Source: Nocardioides islandensis
GTDB taxonomy: Bacteria > Actinomycetota > Actinomycetes > Propionibacteriales > Nocardioidaceae
Length of the DNA stretch: 64,000 nucleotides
Assembly: GCF_015352455.1 (NCBI RefSeq)
Contig: NZ_JADKPN010000001.1
Span: 620,001 to 684,000 of the forward strand
Reading direction: 5' to 3'
A model generated the notes under the pieces. That model saw only the letters and a program-made list of their open reading frames with translations. It was not told the DNA's origin and did not search any database. Of this stretch, positions 18,068 to 26,413 are shown in pieces (positions within the stretch are counted from its first letter, which is position 1; each line of letters opens with the position of its first letter). The translations under genes were made by a program, and so were the position numbers.

Positions 18068-19218
18068 TCGAGACCGTTGACGAGCCGGAGGTCGGCGAGC
18101 GGCGTGCGTGGGGCTGGGTCGCCCACCTGACCGACGGCGGTACGACGCCGTGGCGCGACTGGTCCGGCCTGGGCGCCTCGCAGGGCCGGTACCTCCCGGG
18201 CGCCCAGCAGCTGGAGCTGCTGCGCCGCCTCAACCTGTCCGGCCGCCCCGACCCGGAGGTCGCCGCGGCCGTGCTCGCGTCGAGCCCGGCGGGCCGCGGA
18301 CGCCCCGACCTCGAGCTGGTCGGCGCCGGCCCGGAGTCGGAGTTCGGGCCCGCCCCGGTCGACCCCGCCGCGCTCTCGGCCGGCGAGCTGGTCCGCGTCG
18401 CGGCCAGCGTGCTGGCCGACCAGCTCGTCGACGCCGGGCCGCTGCCGGTCGCCGAGCCGCCGCGGCCGTCCTGGTGGCGGCGCGGGTACCGCCTGGTCGG
18501 CGACCCCGAGCTGGCCGACGGGCTGCGCGAGCAGCTGGTCGCGCGCGGCCGGCCGCCCGGGGGCCGGGAGCCGCGGATCCTCGTGGTCGGCACCGACCTG
18601 GCCACGATGACGGCGCACGCGTGGGGGCACCGGGCCTTCGGCGAGGGCGTCAACGCGTGGGGCGAGTGGCTGCGGCTGCTCCGCGAACGGTCCGAGCTGC
18701 CCTACGGCGCCGACCTGCTCGCCGCCGCCCGGGTGTGGGAGCGCCGCGTCGGGAAGACCCGGGTCGCCGTCGTCCTCGACCCCGCGGCCGTCCCGAGGCT
18801 CGCCGGCGACAGGAGACGGCTCGCGGCCCCGACGTACCTGCCCGGCGAGGCCGGGGAGCTGGCCCGCAAGGTCGGCTCCGTCCTGGCCCTGCTGGTGCTG
18901 CCCGAGGAGGGCGAACGACTGCTCCGCCTGCGGCTGCGGCCGCGCGTCCGGCGCCACGCCCACCGGGTGCACGGCGCCCTCCCGCTCGCCGTACCCGCCC
19001 AGCACCGCGACTGGCTCGAGGGCGCCGCGGAGCGGATGCGCCGGGGCATCAAGCGCGCTGGCTACGCTGTGCACGGCAACCTGGACGACCTCGTCCCCCG
19101 CTGGACCTCGCTCGAGGACTCTCCTGAGATCTCTCAGGCGCCGTCGCCCGAGGCGACGCTCGACCTCGCCGTCCGGGTGCTGCTGGACGACGAGGCTGAC
19201 GACAGGAGCGGACGATGA
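18064..19218 (+). CDS. Unknown protein between two sulfotransferase-like genes
   Basis: 384 residues; no family recognised. It opens with acidic residues, then WGWVAHLTDGGTTPWRDWSG. The middle holds RILVVGTDLATMTAHAWG, and the C-terminal third is strongly basic (LRLRLRPRVRRHAHRVHG). No signal peptide or membrane helix is seen. The GTG at 18064 overlaps the stop of the first sulfotransferase-like gene and its own stop overlaps the start of the second (ATGA), so all three should be made together. A role in preparing or recognising the sulfation acceptor is only a guess from position. Confidence 0.7.
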   Translation: MIETVDEPEVGERRAWGWVAHLTDGGTTPWRDWSGLGASQGRYLPGAQQLELLRRLNLSGRPDPEVAAAVLASSPAGRGRPDLELVGAGPESEFGPAPVDPAALSAGELVRVAASVLADQLVDAGPLPVAEPPRPSWWRRGYRLVGDPELADGLREQLVARGRPPGGREPRILVVGTDLATMTAHAWGHRAFGEGVNAWGEWLRLLRERSELPYGADLLAAARVWERRVGKTRVAVVLDPAAVPRLAGDRRRLAAPTYLPGEAGELARKVGSVLALLVLPEEGERLLRLRLRPRVRRHAHRVHGALPLAVPAQHRDWLEGAAERMRRGIKRAGYAVHGNLDDLVPRWTSLEDSPEISQAPSPEATLDLAVRVLLDDEADDRSGR

Positions 19219-20441
19219 CCCGGCGGGTCCTGCTGCACGTCGGCACCCCCAAGACCGGGACGTCGTACCTCCAGGACGTCCTCTTCCGCAACAAGCGCAC
19301 CCTCGCCGAGAACGGGATCCTGTACGCCGCGGACCGGCACGACGCCCACTTCCTGGCGGCCCTCGACCTGATGCGCCTGCCGTGGGGCGGTCTGGAGCGC
19401 GAAGCCGTGGGCGCGTGGGACCGGCTGGCCGAGCAGGTGCGCGGCTGGCACGGCGAGACCGCCGTGATCAGCCACGAGATCCTGGCTGCCGCGTCGCGCG
19501 CCCAGGTGGGGCGGGCGCTGGCCTCGCTGGGACACGAACGCCAGGGCGGCGGCGTCGAGGTGCACCTGGTGCTCTCGGTGCGCGACCTGGTGCGGCAGAT
19601 CCCCGCGGAGTGGCAGGAGAACATCAAGCACCGCAGCGGCATGAGCTACCGGCGGTTCCTCGCACGGATCACCGACCCGACCCGCAACAGCCGGATCGCG
19701 TCGTGGTTCTGGAGCGTGCAGGAGATCCCCGAGATCCTCGACCGATGGGGAGCCGACCTGCCCCCCGAGCGCGTGCACGTCGTCACCGTGCCGTCACCGG
19801 GCGGTGCGCCGGACCTGTTGTGGAAGCGGTTCAGCCAGGTGTTCGGTCTCGAGGGGATGGACCTCCACCTCGAGGAGGAGCGGGTCAACCCCTCGCTCGG
19901 CGTCCCCGAGACGGCCCTCATCCGCCGCATCAACCGGTCGGCCAACCGGGTGCTGCCGCCGGCCGACTACCGGCCGCTGGTCCGCGAGCTGCTCGCGCAC
20001 CAGACGCTGTCGCGGCGGGTGCTCTCCCCGCGGCTGGCGCTGCCGCCCGAGCAGGTGCCGTGGGTGCAGGAGCGCGAAGCGGCGTTCGTGGCGGCCATCG
20101 AGCGCCGCGGGTACGACGTCGTCGGCGACCTCCACGACCTGCGCGGCAACGCCGGGCTGCACCCGTTCGTCGACCCCGACAAGCCGCGCGAACGAGACGT
20201 CGCTGGTGCGGCGGTCGACGCGATCAAGGCGCTGCTGCTGGAGACCGCGCGGATGCGCGCCGAGGAGGAGCGGCTGCGCGCCGAGCTCGACGAGACGCGC
20301 GACGCCCTGTCTCGGTCCTACCTGCGGCCGTCGTACCGGCTGCGCGAGAAGGCGGTGAAGGGTCTCACCCGCGGCCGGGTCGGGCGGGGGCTGCTGAGCG
20401 TCTACCGCTTGGCGCGCGGCAGGAGCTCGCGGTCGGCGTAG
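19215..20441 (+). CDS. Sulfotransferase-like protein, second copy
   Basis: 408 residues, paralogous to the gene at 16988: LLHVGTPKTGTSYLQDVLFRNKRTLAENGI repeats the PAPS loop, and VHLVLSVRDLVRQIPAEWQEN the 3'-phosphate region; SHEILAAASR is also shared. The C-terminus adds a helical, probably coiled-coil stretch (RMRAEEERLRAELDETRDAL) and a basic tail not present in the first copy. The ATG overlaps the preceding stop. Its last 40 bases overlap the converging EcsC-family gene. Confidence 0.82.
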   Translation: MTRRVLLHVGTPKTGTSYLQDVLFRNKRTLAENGILYAADRHDAHFLAALDLMRLPWGGLEREAVGAWDRLAEQVRGWHGETAVISHEILAAASRAQVGRALASLGHERQGGGVEVHLVLSVRDLVRQIPAEWQENIKHRSGMSYRRFLARITDPTRNSRIASWFWSVQEIPEILDRWGADLPPERVHVVTVPSPGGAPDLLWKRFSQVFGLEGMDLHLEEERVNPSLGVPETALIRRINRSANRVLPPADYRPLVRELLAHQTLSRRVLSPRLALPPEQVPWVQEREAAFVAAIERRGYDVVGDLHDLRGNAGLHPFVDPDKPRERDVAGAAVDAIKALLLETARMRAEEERLRAELDETRDALSRSYLRPSYRLREKAVKGLTRGRVGRGLLSVYRLARGRSSRSA

Positions 20442-21082
20442 CGCCCGACCTTCCACGTCGCGAAACCGTCGGCGCCCATGCCGACCACGCCGCCGACCAG
20501 CGGGATCCGGCGGCCGATGGTGGTGGCCAGCCGCTTGCCGGCCACCCGGGTGATCAGGTCGCTGGCGACCACGGTCGAGACGACCTGGTCGAGACCGGCG
20601 TCGTGCGCCGGTGCGGTGGCCAGCGCCATCGGCGGTGCGGGCACCTTCTTGGACTTCACCAGGCTGTTGACCGCGTCCTCGCCGAGCAGGGTCACCAGGA
20701 TCGCGTTGCGCACCCGCGGGTCGTGGAGGTCGTACCCGCGCAGGTGGGCGATCCCCGCGATCATCCGGCACTGGATCAGCGCCAGCCCGGTGATGTTGGC
20801 GGGGATGGTGACGGCCGCGGTGACCAGGCCGCCGAGGTTCGTCACGAACCCCTGCGCCCCCGCGAGCCGGACGTGGTTCTCGATCACCTCGTGGATCGCC
20901 CGCTCGACGTCGCCGTGCTGCTCGGCCAGCTGCTTGTCGGCCGCCCTGGCCGCGGGTGGGAGCGGTCCGATGCCGTGGATGGCGCGGTTGAGCGCCTCCC
21001 GCACGAACGCCGTGGTCAGACCGGGTGCGACGCCCGCGATGCGCGGCGCGAGCTGGCGGCCCACGGTCTGCTTGACACCCAT
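20402..21082 (-). CDS. EcsC family protein
   Basis: 226 residues matching the EcsC family (named after the third gene of the Bacillus ecs locus, biochemical role unknown). It has hydrophobic stretches FVTNLGGLVTAAVTIPANITGLALIQ and IPLVGGVVGMGADGFATWKVG, consistent with membrane association. Start ATG 21082 is preceded on the minus strand by TAGGCT (21089-21094) at six bases. The 3' end overlaps the sulfotransferase-like gene by 40 bases in convergent orientation. Confidence 0.78.
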   Translation of the reverse strand: MGVKQTVGRQLAPRIAGVAPGLTTAFVREALNRAIHGIGPLPPAARAADKQLAEQHGDVERAIHEVIENHVRLAGAQGFVTNLGGLVTAAVTIPANITGLALIQCRMIAGIAHLRGYDLHDPRVRNAILVTLLGEDAVNSLVKSKKVPAPPMALATAPAHDAGLDQVVSTVVASDLITRVAGKRLATTIGRRIPLVGGVVGMGADGFATWKVGRYADRELLPRAKR

Positions 21083-21088
21083 GCGTGA

Positions 21089-21094
21089 AGCCTA
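21089..21094 (-). promoter_or_regulatory. -10 box TAGGCT of the EcsC-family gene
   Basis: Six bases before the ATG at 21082 on the minus strand. The divergent aat -10 box is at 21124-21129. Confidence 0.45.
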
Positions 21095-21123
21095 CGTGGC
21101 GGCCGCGAGACCGACGGGACACC

Positions 21124-21129
21124 TACGGT
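21124..21129 (+). promoter_or_regulatory. -10 box TACGGT of aat
   Basis: Ends six bases before the GTG at 21136, which decides this start and implies a leaderless transcript. Confidence 0.45.
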
Positions 21130-21135
21130 GGTCCC

Positions 21136-21810
21136 GTGCGCACCGAGCCCCCGCCCAGCCAGTGGGGCTTTCCGGGTCCGGGGCGCTTCGACCCCGAGGA
21201 CGACCTCGTCGCCGCGGGCGCGGACCTGGAGCCCGGCACGTTGCTGGCGGCCTACCGCCGCGGACTGTTCCCGATGCCGTCGGGCCGGCGGGGCGACCCG
21301 ATGCTGTGGTTCTCGCCGGTACGCCGCGGGGTGCTGCCGCTGGACGGGCTGCTCGTGTCCCGGTCGCTGCGTCGCTCGGTCCGCCGGTTCGAGATCCGCG
21401 TGAACACCGCCTGTGCGGACGTGATCGACGCCTGCGCCGACCCGCGCCGACCCGCCGGGTGGATCGACCCGTCGATCCGCGCGGCGTACCTCGAGCTCCA
21501 TCGCCTCGGCTGGGTGCACTCGGTGGAGGCGTGGCGCGACGAGCGGCTGGCCGGCGGGCTGTACGGCGTCTCGATCGGCGGGCTGTTCGCCGGGGAGTCG
21601 ATGTTCCACCGGGAGACCGACGCGTCGAAGGTCGCCCTGGTGGGGCTGGTACGCCTGCTGGAGGACGACCCGGGCGAGGCGCGGCTGCTGGACGTGCAGT
21701 GGCGCACGCCGCACCTGGCGTCGTTGGGCGTCGTCGAGGTGGCCCGGCGTGCGTACCTGGACCGGCTGCCCGCAGCGCTGGCGGCGGCCGTCCCGGCCGC
21801 GTTCGCCTGA
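21136..21810 (+). CDS. aat: Leucyl/phenylalanyl-tRNA--protein transferase
   Basis: 224 residues. Aat adds Leu or Phe from aminoacyl-tRNA to N-terminal Arg/Lys of proteins, creating N-degrons for ClpS-ClpAP. Family motifs: FPGPGRFDPEDDLVAAGADL, AYRRGLFPMP, MLWFSPVRRGVLPLD, VYGVSIGGLFAGESMFH-type element (here LYGVSIGGLFAGESMFH) and the Ser-Lys stretch ASKVALVGLVR. Length is normal. Start GTG 21136. No clpS is adjacent, but a clpP pair lies 5 kb downstream. Confidence 0.93.
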   Translation: MRTEPPPSQWGFPGPGRFDPEDDLVAAGADLEPGTLLAAYRRGLFPMPSGRRGDPMLWFSPVRRGVLPLDGLLVSRSLRRSVRRFEIRVNTACADVIDACADPRRPAGWIDPSIRAAYLELHRLGWVHSVEAWRDERLAGGLYGVSIGGLFAGESMFHRETDASKVALVGLVRLLEDDPGEARLLDVQWRTPHLASLGVVEVARRAYLDRLPAALAAAVPAAFA

Positions 21811-21913
21811 TCGTCCCCGGCGGGCTCGATTCGGGTTCCTTGGGCCGGTCGGGCATGGTGGAGGGCGTTTGCCAGCAGTCCGCACCCCGCCCCGTCCCGG
21901 AGGAGCTCCACCC

Positions 21914-22411
21914 GTGAAGCGCTTGTCCCTGCTCGCCGTACCTCTGCTGCTGCTCGGCCTGCTGTCCGTGCTCCTGGCCGGCTGCGGGAGCGACTCGTCC
22001 TCGACCGCAGCGTCCGACGAGCCCACGACGGCCAGCTCCTCGGGCGCCTCCTCGGGCGCGGACGACCAGGCCCAGAAGGTGACGGCCTTCTGCAACGTGA
22101 TCGTGAGCATCGCCTCGCAGTCCCAGCAGAGCACCAGCGACGCCGACGCCCTCAAGCTGCTCAAGAAGGTCGGCGAGGAGTTCGACCAGATCGGGGCGCC
22201 GGACGACATGCCCGAGGACGCGCAGCGCGCCCTGCAGCTGGCCATCGACAAGATCAAGGCGATCCCGGACGACGCCACGGCCGAGGAGGTCGCGAAGGCG
22301 GCCGGCGACCTGACCGCCGCGCAGAAGAAGGACCAGGCCGCGCTGGGGCAGTACGTGCAGGAGAAGTGCATGCCGGCCGCCAGCGCGTCCAGCAGCCCGT
22401 CGGGCAACTGA
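21914..22411 (+). CDS. Small putative lipoprotein
   Basis: 165 residues. A lipoprotein signal is clear: MKRLSLLAVPLLLLG, then LLAGC with the cysteine lipobox, followed by a Ser/Thr/Ala-rich linker. The mature part (residues ~55-150) is helical and charged, with two cysteines (AFCNVIV and EKCMPAA) that could form a disulfide. Function unknown; exported and anchored to the membrane outer face. GGAGGAG stands 8 bases before the GTG. Confidence 0.82.
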   Translation: MKRLSLLAVPLLLLGLLSVLLAGCGSDSSSTAASDEPTTASSSGASSGADDQAQKVTAFCNVIVSIASQSQQSTSDADALKLLKKVGEEFDQIGAPDDMPEDAQRALQLAIDKIKAIPDDATAEEVAKAAGDLTAAQKKDQAALGQYVQEKCMPAASASSSPSGN

Positions 22412-22460
22412 CCCGGAGCTCGGACTCGCCCCTCGACGAGGGGTCGAGGAGAGAGACCTG

Positions 22461-23039
22461 ATGTACGCCTTCCTGCTCTCGACCGCAGTCATCTTCGTCG
22501 CCGAGCTCGGCGACAAGAGCCAGCTGATGGCGATGACGTTCGCGGCCCGCTACCGGGCACGGGACGTGCTGCTCGGCATCACCGTCGCCACCGCCCTGGT
22601 CCACCTCGCCTCCGTCGGCATCGGCGCCTTCATCGGCGACCGGTTCGCCGAGCACCAGGGCGTCATCGCCGTCGTCGCCGGCGCGGCGTTCCTCGGCTTC
22701 GCGCTCTGGACGCTGCGCGGTGACGAGCTCACCGAGGAGGAGGCCGAGAAGGCCCGCCGCAGCCGGGGTCTGGCCCTCGTCGCCGTCGGCACGGCGTTCT
22801 TCCTCGCCGAGCTCGGGGACAAGACGATGCTCGCCACCATCACCTTGGCGACCCAGGAGGGCTGGCTCGGTACGTGGATCGGCTCGACGGTCGGCATGGT
22901 CGCCGCCGACGCGCTCGCCATCGGCGTCGGCGCGGTGCTCGGCCAGCACCTGCCGGAGAAGGCCATCAAGTACGTCGCGGCCGCGCTGTTCGCGTTCTTC
23001 GGCCTGCTGCTGGTCCTCGACGGTCTCGGCTGGATCTAG
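22461..23039 (+). CDS. TMEM165/GDT1 (UPF0016) family cation transporter
   Basis: 192 residues with six membrane segments in two homologous halves, each with the E-x-G-D-K-S/T signature: VAELGDKSQ near residue 15 and LAELGDKTM near residue 117. Bacterial members are thought to export Mn2+ (or Ca2+) across the plasma membrane. A GAGGAGAGAG ribosome site precedes the ATG. The short leader (49 bases after the lipoprotein gene) leaves no room for a yybP-ykoY riboswitch. Confidence 0.92.
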   Translation: MYAFLLSTAVIFVAELGDKSQLMAMTFAARYRARDVLLGITVATALVHLASVGIGAFIGDRFAEHQGVIAVVAGAAFLGFALWTLRGDELTEEEAEKARRSRGLALVAVGTAFFLAELGDKTMLATITLATQEGWLGTWIGSTVGMVAADALAIGVGAVLGQHLPEKAIKYVAAALFAFFGLLLVLDGLGWI

Positions 23040-23041
23040 GG

Positions 23042-23908
23042 CTACTTCAGCAGCCGCGACATCCGCCGGTCGGCGAGCGGCTTGCCGCCGGTCTGGCACG
23101 TGGGGCAGTACTGGAGCGAGGAGTCGGCGAAGGACACCTCGCGGACGGTGTCGCCGCAGACCGGGCACTTCTCACCGGTGCGGCCGTGCACGGCGAGGTT
23201 GGTCTTCTTCTCGCCCTTGAGCTCGCTCATCGCCAACCCGCGCGAGCGCTCGACCGCGTCGCCGAGCACGTCGCGGATCGCGGAGTAGAGCGTCTGCAGC
23301 TCGGCCTCGCTCAGGCTGTTGGCGGGCTTGAACGGCGACATCTTCGCGGCGTGCAGGAGCTCGTCGGAGTAGGCGTTGCCGATGCCGGCGATGGTGCCCT
23401 GGGAGCGCAGCACGCCCTTGATCTGGGCGCGCCCGGCCTTCTCGAGGATGCCTTGGAGCACGTCGATGGTGAAGGCGTCGTCGAGCGGGTCGGGACCGAG
23501 GGAGGCGATGCCCGGCACGTCGAGGGGCCGGCGCACGACGTACATCGCCAGCCGCTTCTTGGTGCCCATCTCGGTGACGTCGAACCCGGACTCGTCGTCC
23601 AGGATCACCCGCACGGCGAGGCCGGACTTCTGGTTGGGTCGCGGCGGGATCGAGGGCAGCTCGTCGCGCCAGCGCACCCAGCCGCCGCGGGCGAGGTGCA
23701 GCACGAGGTGCAGGCCCGAGGTCTCGATGTCGAGGAACTTGCCGTGCCGGGTCACGCTCTCGACGAGCGTGCCCTCGAGCGCGGAGACGGGCGGGTCGAA
23801 GGTCTTCAGCGCGCTGATCTGGACGACGTACGCCTTGACGATCGCGCGGTCCTTGAGCCGGCCCTCCAGGTCGAGGGCCAGCGCCTCCACCTCGGGCAGC
23901 TCGGGCAC
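23042..23908 (-). CDS. Fpg/Nei family DNA glycosylase
   Basis: 288 residues. The N-terminus after the initiator is PELPEVEALALDLEGRL, supplying the catalytic Pro1-Glu2 pair of the family. The helix-two-turn-helix segment IAGIGNAYSDELLHAAKMSPF and the C-terminal zinc finger (CPVCGDTVREV..LQYCPTCQ) are complete. It removes oxidised bases and nicks the strand. Whether it is closer to Fpg or Nei cannot be settled here. The GTG at 23908 is the only start giving P-E, and TAGAAT on the minus strand (23915-23920) lies six bases upstream. Confidence 0.93.
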   Translation of the reverse strand: MPELPEVEALALDLEGRLKDRAIVKAYVVQISALKTFDPPVSALEGTLVESVTRHGKFLDIETSGLHLVLHLARGGWVRWRDELPSIPPRPNQKSGLAVRVILDDESGFDVTEMGTKKRLAMYVVRRPLDVPGIASLGPDPLDDAFTIDVLQGILEKAGRAQIKGVLRSQGTIAGIGNAYSDELLHAAKMSPFKPANSLSEAELQTLYSAIRDVLGDAVERSRGLAMSELKGEKKTNLAVHGRTGEKCPVCGDTVREVSFADSSLQYCPTCQTGGKPLADRRMSRLLK

Positions 23909-23914
23909 CTCGCG

Positions 23915-23920
23915 ATTCTA
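23915..23920 (-). promoter_or_regulatory. -10 box TAGAAT of the DNA glycosylase gene
   Basis: It stands six bases before the GTG at 23908 and shares its first bases with the TAG stop of the upstream gene. Confidence 0.5.
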
Positions 23921-24337
23921 GGCGGGACCACGGTCACCGTGCCGGTGCACGAAGCGCCACCGGCCGTCCTCCCGGCGGTAGACGTGGGTGACCCGGAGCC
24001 GGTAGTCGCGCGGCTCCCCGTCGACGGTGACGGTGGAGTGCTCGAAGCAGACCGTGTAGGCGAGGTCGCCGCTGGCGCCCGCGGCGACCAGCTCGACGTC
24101 GTACGCCGTGCAGTCGCGGAACCAGGACGCGACCAGGTCGAACGCCGGCCCGACCGCCGCCCAGCCGGTCACGCAGTCGAGATCGGCGCCGAAGAGGGTG
24201 ACCGGGTCGCGGTGCGACCACAGGGCCTTGCGCGGCTCGGGATCACCCTCGTGGATGGCGCGCTCGGCCGCGAGCTGCCGCGGCCACATGTCGTCGAGGA
24301 ACGCCTGGGTCTCGGCGTCGTAGTCGTCCGTGCTCAT
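23918..24337 (-). CDS. SnoaL/ketosteroid-isomerase-like (NTF2-fold) protein
   Basis: 139 residues of NTF2-like fold: an N-terminal helix (AETQAFLDDMWPRQLAAERAIHEGDPEP), then WSHRDPVTLFGA, GWAAVGPAFDLVASWF and the closing strands LRVTHVYRREDGRWRFVHRHGD. Such proteins are small hydrolases, isomerases or binding proteins; no activity can be assigned. The ATG at 24337 is the first good start in frame. It lies 9 bases upstream of the glycosylase gene on the same strand. Confidence 0.75.
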   Translation of the reverse strand: MSTDDYDAETQAFLDDMWPRQLAAERAIHEGDPEPRKALWSHRDPVTLFGADLDCVTGWAAVGPAFDLVASWFRDCTAYDVELVAAGASGDLAYTVCFEHSTVTVDGEPRDYRLRVTHVYRREDGRWRFVHRHGDRGPA

Positions 24338-24435
24338 GTCCCAGGGTGGCCCCGGCGGGGCCCACCGGACCAGAGCGGTCGTCCCTCCTCCCACGGGAAC
24401 CTTTCCCATGTCGGTCCCGCGCGCCAGAATGGCTC

Positions 24436-24681
24436 ATGGCCACCGCGCGGCCGCTGCCCGAGACCGGGTCGGTCTTCCTCGACACCCGGGACCACGGCCG
24501 CGCGCTGCGCGTCTCCTGGCACCCCGAGGCGGACGTCGTCGTGCTGTCCCTGTGGCGCGACAACGTGTGCGCGGGATCGTTCCGGCTTCCCGTCGACGAC
24601 GTGCCGGACTTCATCGAGGTGCTGCGCACCGGGCTCGACCGCGCGTACGCCGTGGCGATGACCAAGCGCCACGCGGGCTGA
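24436..24681 (+). CDS. Small conserved hypothetical protein
   Basis: 81 residues, no assigned family. The core VSWHPEADVVVLSLWRDNVCAGSFRLP reads as a compact beta sheet, followed by VPDFIEVLRTGLDRAYA as a helix. Similar short proteins are common in actinobacteria; their role is not known to me. CAGAAT at 24425-24430 stands five bases before the chosen ATG. Codon usage matches neighbours. Confidence 0.6.
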   Translation: MATARPLPETGSVFLDTRDHGRALRVSWHPEADVVVLSLWRDNVCAGSFRLPVDDVPDFIEVLRTGLDRAYAVAMTKRHAG

Positions 24682-24709
24682 CGTCTACGGAATCCGCTAG
24701 ACGCCTCGA

Positions 24710-24715
24710 TACGGT
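24710..24715 (+). promoter_or_regulatory. -10 box TACGGT of the AAA ATPase gene
   Basis: Ends six bases before the ATG at 24722; leaderless start. Confidence 0.45.
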
Positions 24716-24721
24716 CCTGTC

Positions 24722-25909
24722 ATGGACCCGGTCCGGAACCCCTACGCCCCGGGCGCGGGCCAGCGCCCGCCGGAGCTGGCCGGCCGGGACCGCGAGCTGC
24801 AGCAGTTCGCGGTGACCCTGGAGAGAGCTGCCGCCGGACGGCCGGAACGTTCCATGGTGCTCTCGGGGCTGCGGGGTGTCGGCAAGACCGTGCTGCTCAA
24901 CGCGCTGCGCTCGCAGGCCGTGCAGCGCGCGTGGGGCACCGGCAAGATCGAGGCGCGGCCGGACCAGAGCATCCGCATCCCGGTGGCCCAGGCCGTGACC
25001 GCCGCGATCCGCGAGGTCAGCCACCGGCACCGCGACCCCGAGCGCGTCGCCGAGGTGGGTGGCGTGGTCAAGGCCTTCGCGTTGCGGACCTCGCTCGAGG
25101 ACCGCAAGGGCCTGCGGTGGAGCCCGCCGGTCGACGTACCGGCCGCCAAGGGCCGTGCCGACAGCGGTGACCTCGAGCTCGACCTGACCGAGCTCTTCAC
25201 CGACGTCGCGGCCGTCGGCGCCGACCTGGGTGTGGGCGTCGCCCTCTTCGTCGACGAGATGCAGGACATCGCGCCGGACGAGCTCGCCGCCGTCTGCGGC
25301 GCCTGCCACGAGATCAGCCAGCAGTCCGCGCCGCTGCTGCTCGTCGGTGCCGGGCTGCCGCACCTGCCGGTCGCGCTGGCGGCGTCGAAGTCGTACGCCG
25401 AGCGGCTGTTCCACCACGTCGTGGTGGACCGCCTCGCGCCGGTCGACTGCCGACGTGCGCTCTCGATCCCCGCGGACACCGAGGGCGTGGACTTCGAGGA
25501 CGCCGCCCTCGACGAGCTCCAGCGGCTGACCGACGGCTACCCGTACTTCGTGCAGGCCTACGGCAAGGCGACCTGGGACGTCGCCACCGAGTCACCCGTC
25601 TCCCGCGACGACGTGCTGACCGCCGCACCCGACGCGGAGGCCGAGCTGGCCGTGGGGTTCTTCGGGGTCAGGTACGAACGGGCGACGCCGGCCGAGCGCG
25701 ACTACATGACCGCGATGGCCGACCTCGGCGAGGACGGCGGCGACGCCCCGGTGAGCACCGCCGACCTGGCGCGGCACCTGGGCCGCAAGCCCCAGTCCCT
25801 GTCGCCCGCGCGGGACGGGCTGATCAAGAAGGGCCTGGTGTACTCCGGCGAGCGCGGTCGCGTGGCGTTCACGGTGCCGCACTTCGGTCAGTTCCTCCGG
25901 GGCCGCTGA
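24722..25909 (+). CDS. Orc1/AAA_16-type ATPase
   Basis: 395 residues. It opens with NPYAPGAGQRPPELAGRDRELQQF, the lead seen in STAND/AAA_16 ATPases. Walker A is SGLRGVGKTVLL (about residues 43-54), Walker B ALFVDEMQDI (about 177), and a winged-helix-like C-terminus follows (STADLARHLGRKPQSLSPARDGLIKKGLVY). The architecture suggests a nucleotide-switched DNA-binding protein. No toxin or nuclease partner is encoded next to it, so a defence role is not supported. Its end overlaps the converging GNAT gene by 22 bases. Confidence 0.8.
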   Translation: MDPVRNPYAPGAGQRPPELAGRDRELQQFAVTLERAAAGRPERSMVLSGLRGVGKTVLLNALRSQAVQRAWGTGKIEARPDQSIRIPVAQAVTAAIREVSHRHRDPERVAEVGGVVKAFALRTSLEDRKGLRWSPPVDVPAAKGRADSGDLELDLTELFTDVAAVGADLGVGVALFVDEMQDIAPDELAAVCGACHEISQQSAPLLLVGAGLPHLPVALAASKSYAERLFHHVVVDRLAPVDCRRALSIPADTEGVDFEDAALDELQRLTDGYPYFVQAYGKATWDVATESPVSRDDVLTAAPDAEAELAVGFFGVRYERATPAERDYMTAMADLGEDGGDAPVSTADLARHLGRKPQSLSPARDGLIKKGLVYSGERGRVAFTVPHFGQFLRGR

Positions 25910-26340
25910 GCCTCCCCGAGTCGCAGGTCCACGAACGGGACGGTGTCGCCGGGCAACAGGTACCGGTCGACCTCGGCGAACCCGCGCGCCAGCGCGAAGG
26001 CGAGCCCGTCCTCGTTGCTGGCCAGCACGACCGTCCCGATGTGCGCGGGCCGCTGCGACTCGGCCTCGGCCAGCTCGTGGGTGAGGTACGAGGAGCCGTG
26101 CCCACGACGCCGGTGCTCCGGCAGGATCCGCACGATCACCACCGCGGTGCCCTCCTCGTCGGGTGGCCGGACGGTCGCGTTCCCGACCAGCACGTCGCCG
26201 TCGTACCCCAGCGTCAGCCGGTTCCGCGTCGCCCGCTCCTTCACGTCGTCGGTGCCGAGCGGCGCCGTCGGGATGATCGCGTTGTGGATCGCCCGCCACT
26301 CCTCGAGGTGGTCCGGGTCGGCGGGGACGATGCGCAGCAC
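25888..26340 (-). CDS. GNAT family N-acetyltransferase
   Basis: 150 residues. Acetyl-CoA-binding motif A is VVIVRILPEHRRRGHGSSYL, and the N-terminal LRIVPADPDHLEEWRAIHN and C-terminal GFAEVDRYLL fit one GNAT domain. Substrate unknown. The start GTG at 26340 is chosen because TAGTGT on the minus strand (26348-26353) lies seven bases upstream. It shares a 73-bp promoter region with the divergent XRE gene. Confidence 0.82.
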   Translation of the reverse strand: MLRIVPADPDHLEEWRAIHNAIIPTAPLGTDDVKERATRNRLTLGYDGDVLVGNATVRPPDEEGTAVVIVRILPEHRRRGHGSSYLTHELAEAESQRPAHIGTVVLASNEDGLAFALARGFAEVDRYLLPGDTVPFVDLRLGEAQRPRRN

Positions 26341-26347
26341 GGGCCCG

Positions 26348-26353
26348 ACACTA
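26348..26353 (-). promoter_or_regulatory. -10 box TAGTGT of the GNAT gene
   Basis: Minus-strand box seven bases before the GTG at 26340, three bases from the palindrome at 26356. Confidence 0.45.
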
Positions 26354-26355
26354 GG

Positions 26356-26372
26356 TTCCGCCCAGAGCGGAA
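26356..26372. promoter_or_regulatory. Candidate XRE operator TTCCGC-CCAGA-GCGGAA
   Basis: Perfect 6-base arms with a 5-base spacer in the intergenic region between the GNAT and XRE genes. Arm and spacer lengths resemble the GTTCGC-N5-GCGAAC-type sites known for ClgR. It may be an autoregulatory site; no second copy of it was found before the clpP operon. Confidence 0.45.
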
Positions 26373-26400
26373 TCGAGCGACTTCCCTCCTCGTCGCCGCC

Positions 26401-26406
26401 TACCGT
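26401..26406 (+). promoter_or_regulatory. -10 box TACCGT of the XRE gene
   Basis: Seven bases before the ATG at 26414; leaderless start. Confidence 0.4.
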
Positions 26407-26413
26407 GAACGGC

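Noticed and set aside
22412..22460. Manganese riboswitch (yybP-ykoY) before the TMEM165-type gene
   Set aside because: The gap is 49 bases and has a plain ribosome site; no aptamer fold fits.
24722..25909. Defence ATPase of a phage-resistance island
   Set aside because: Neighbours are a small unknown protein, a GNAT enzyme and a ClgR-like regulator; no nuclease, methylase or toxin is present.
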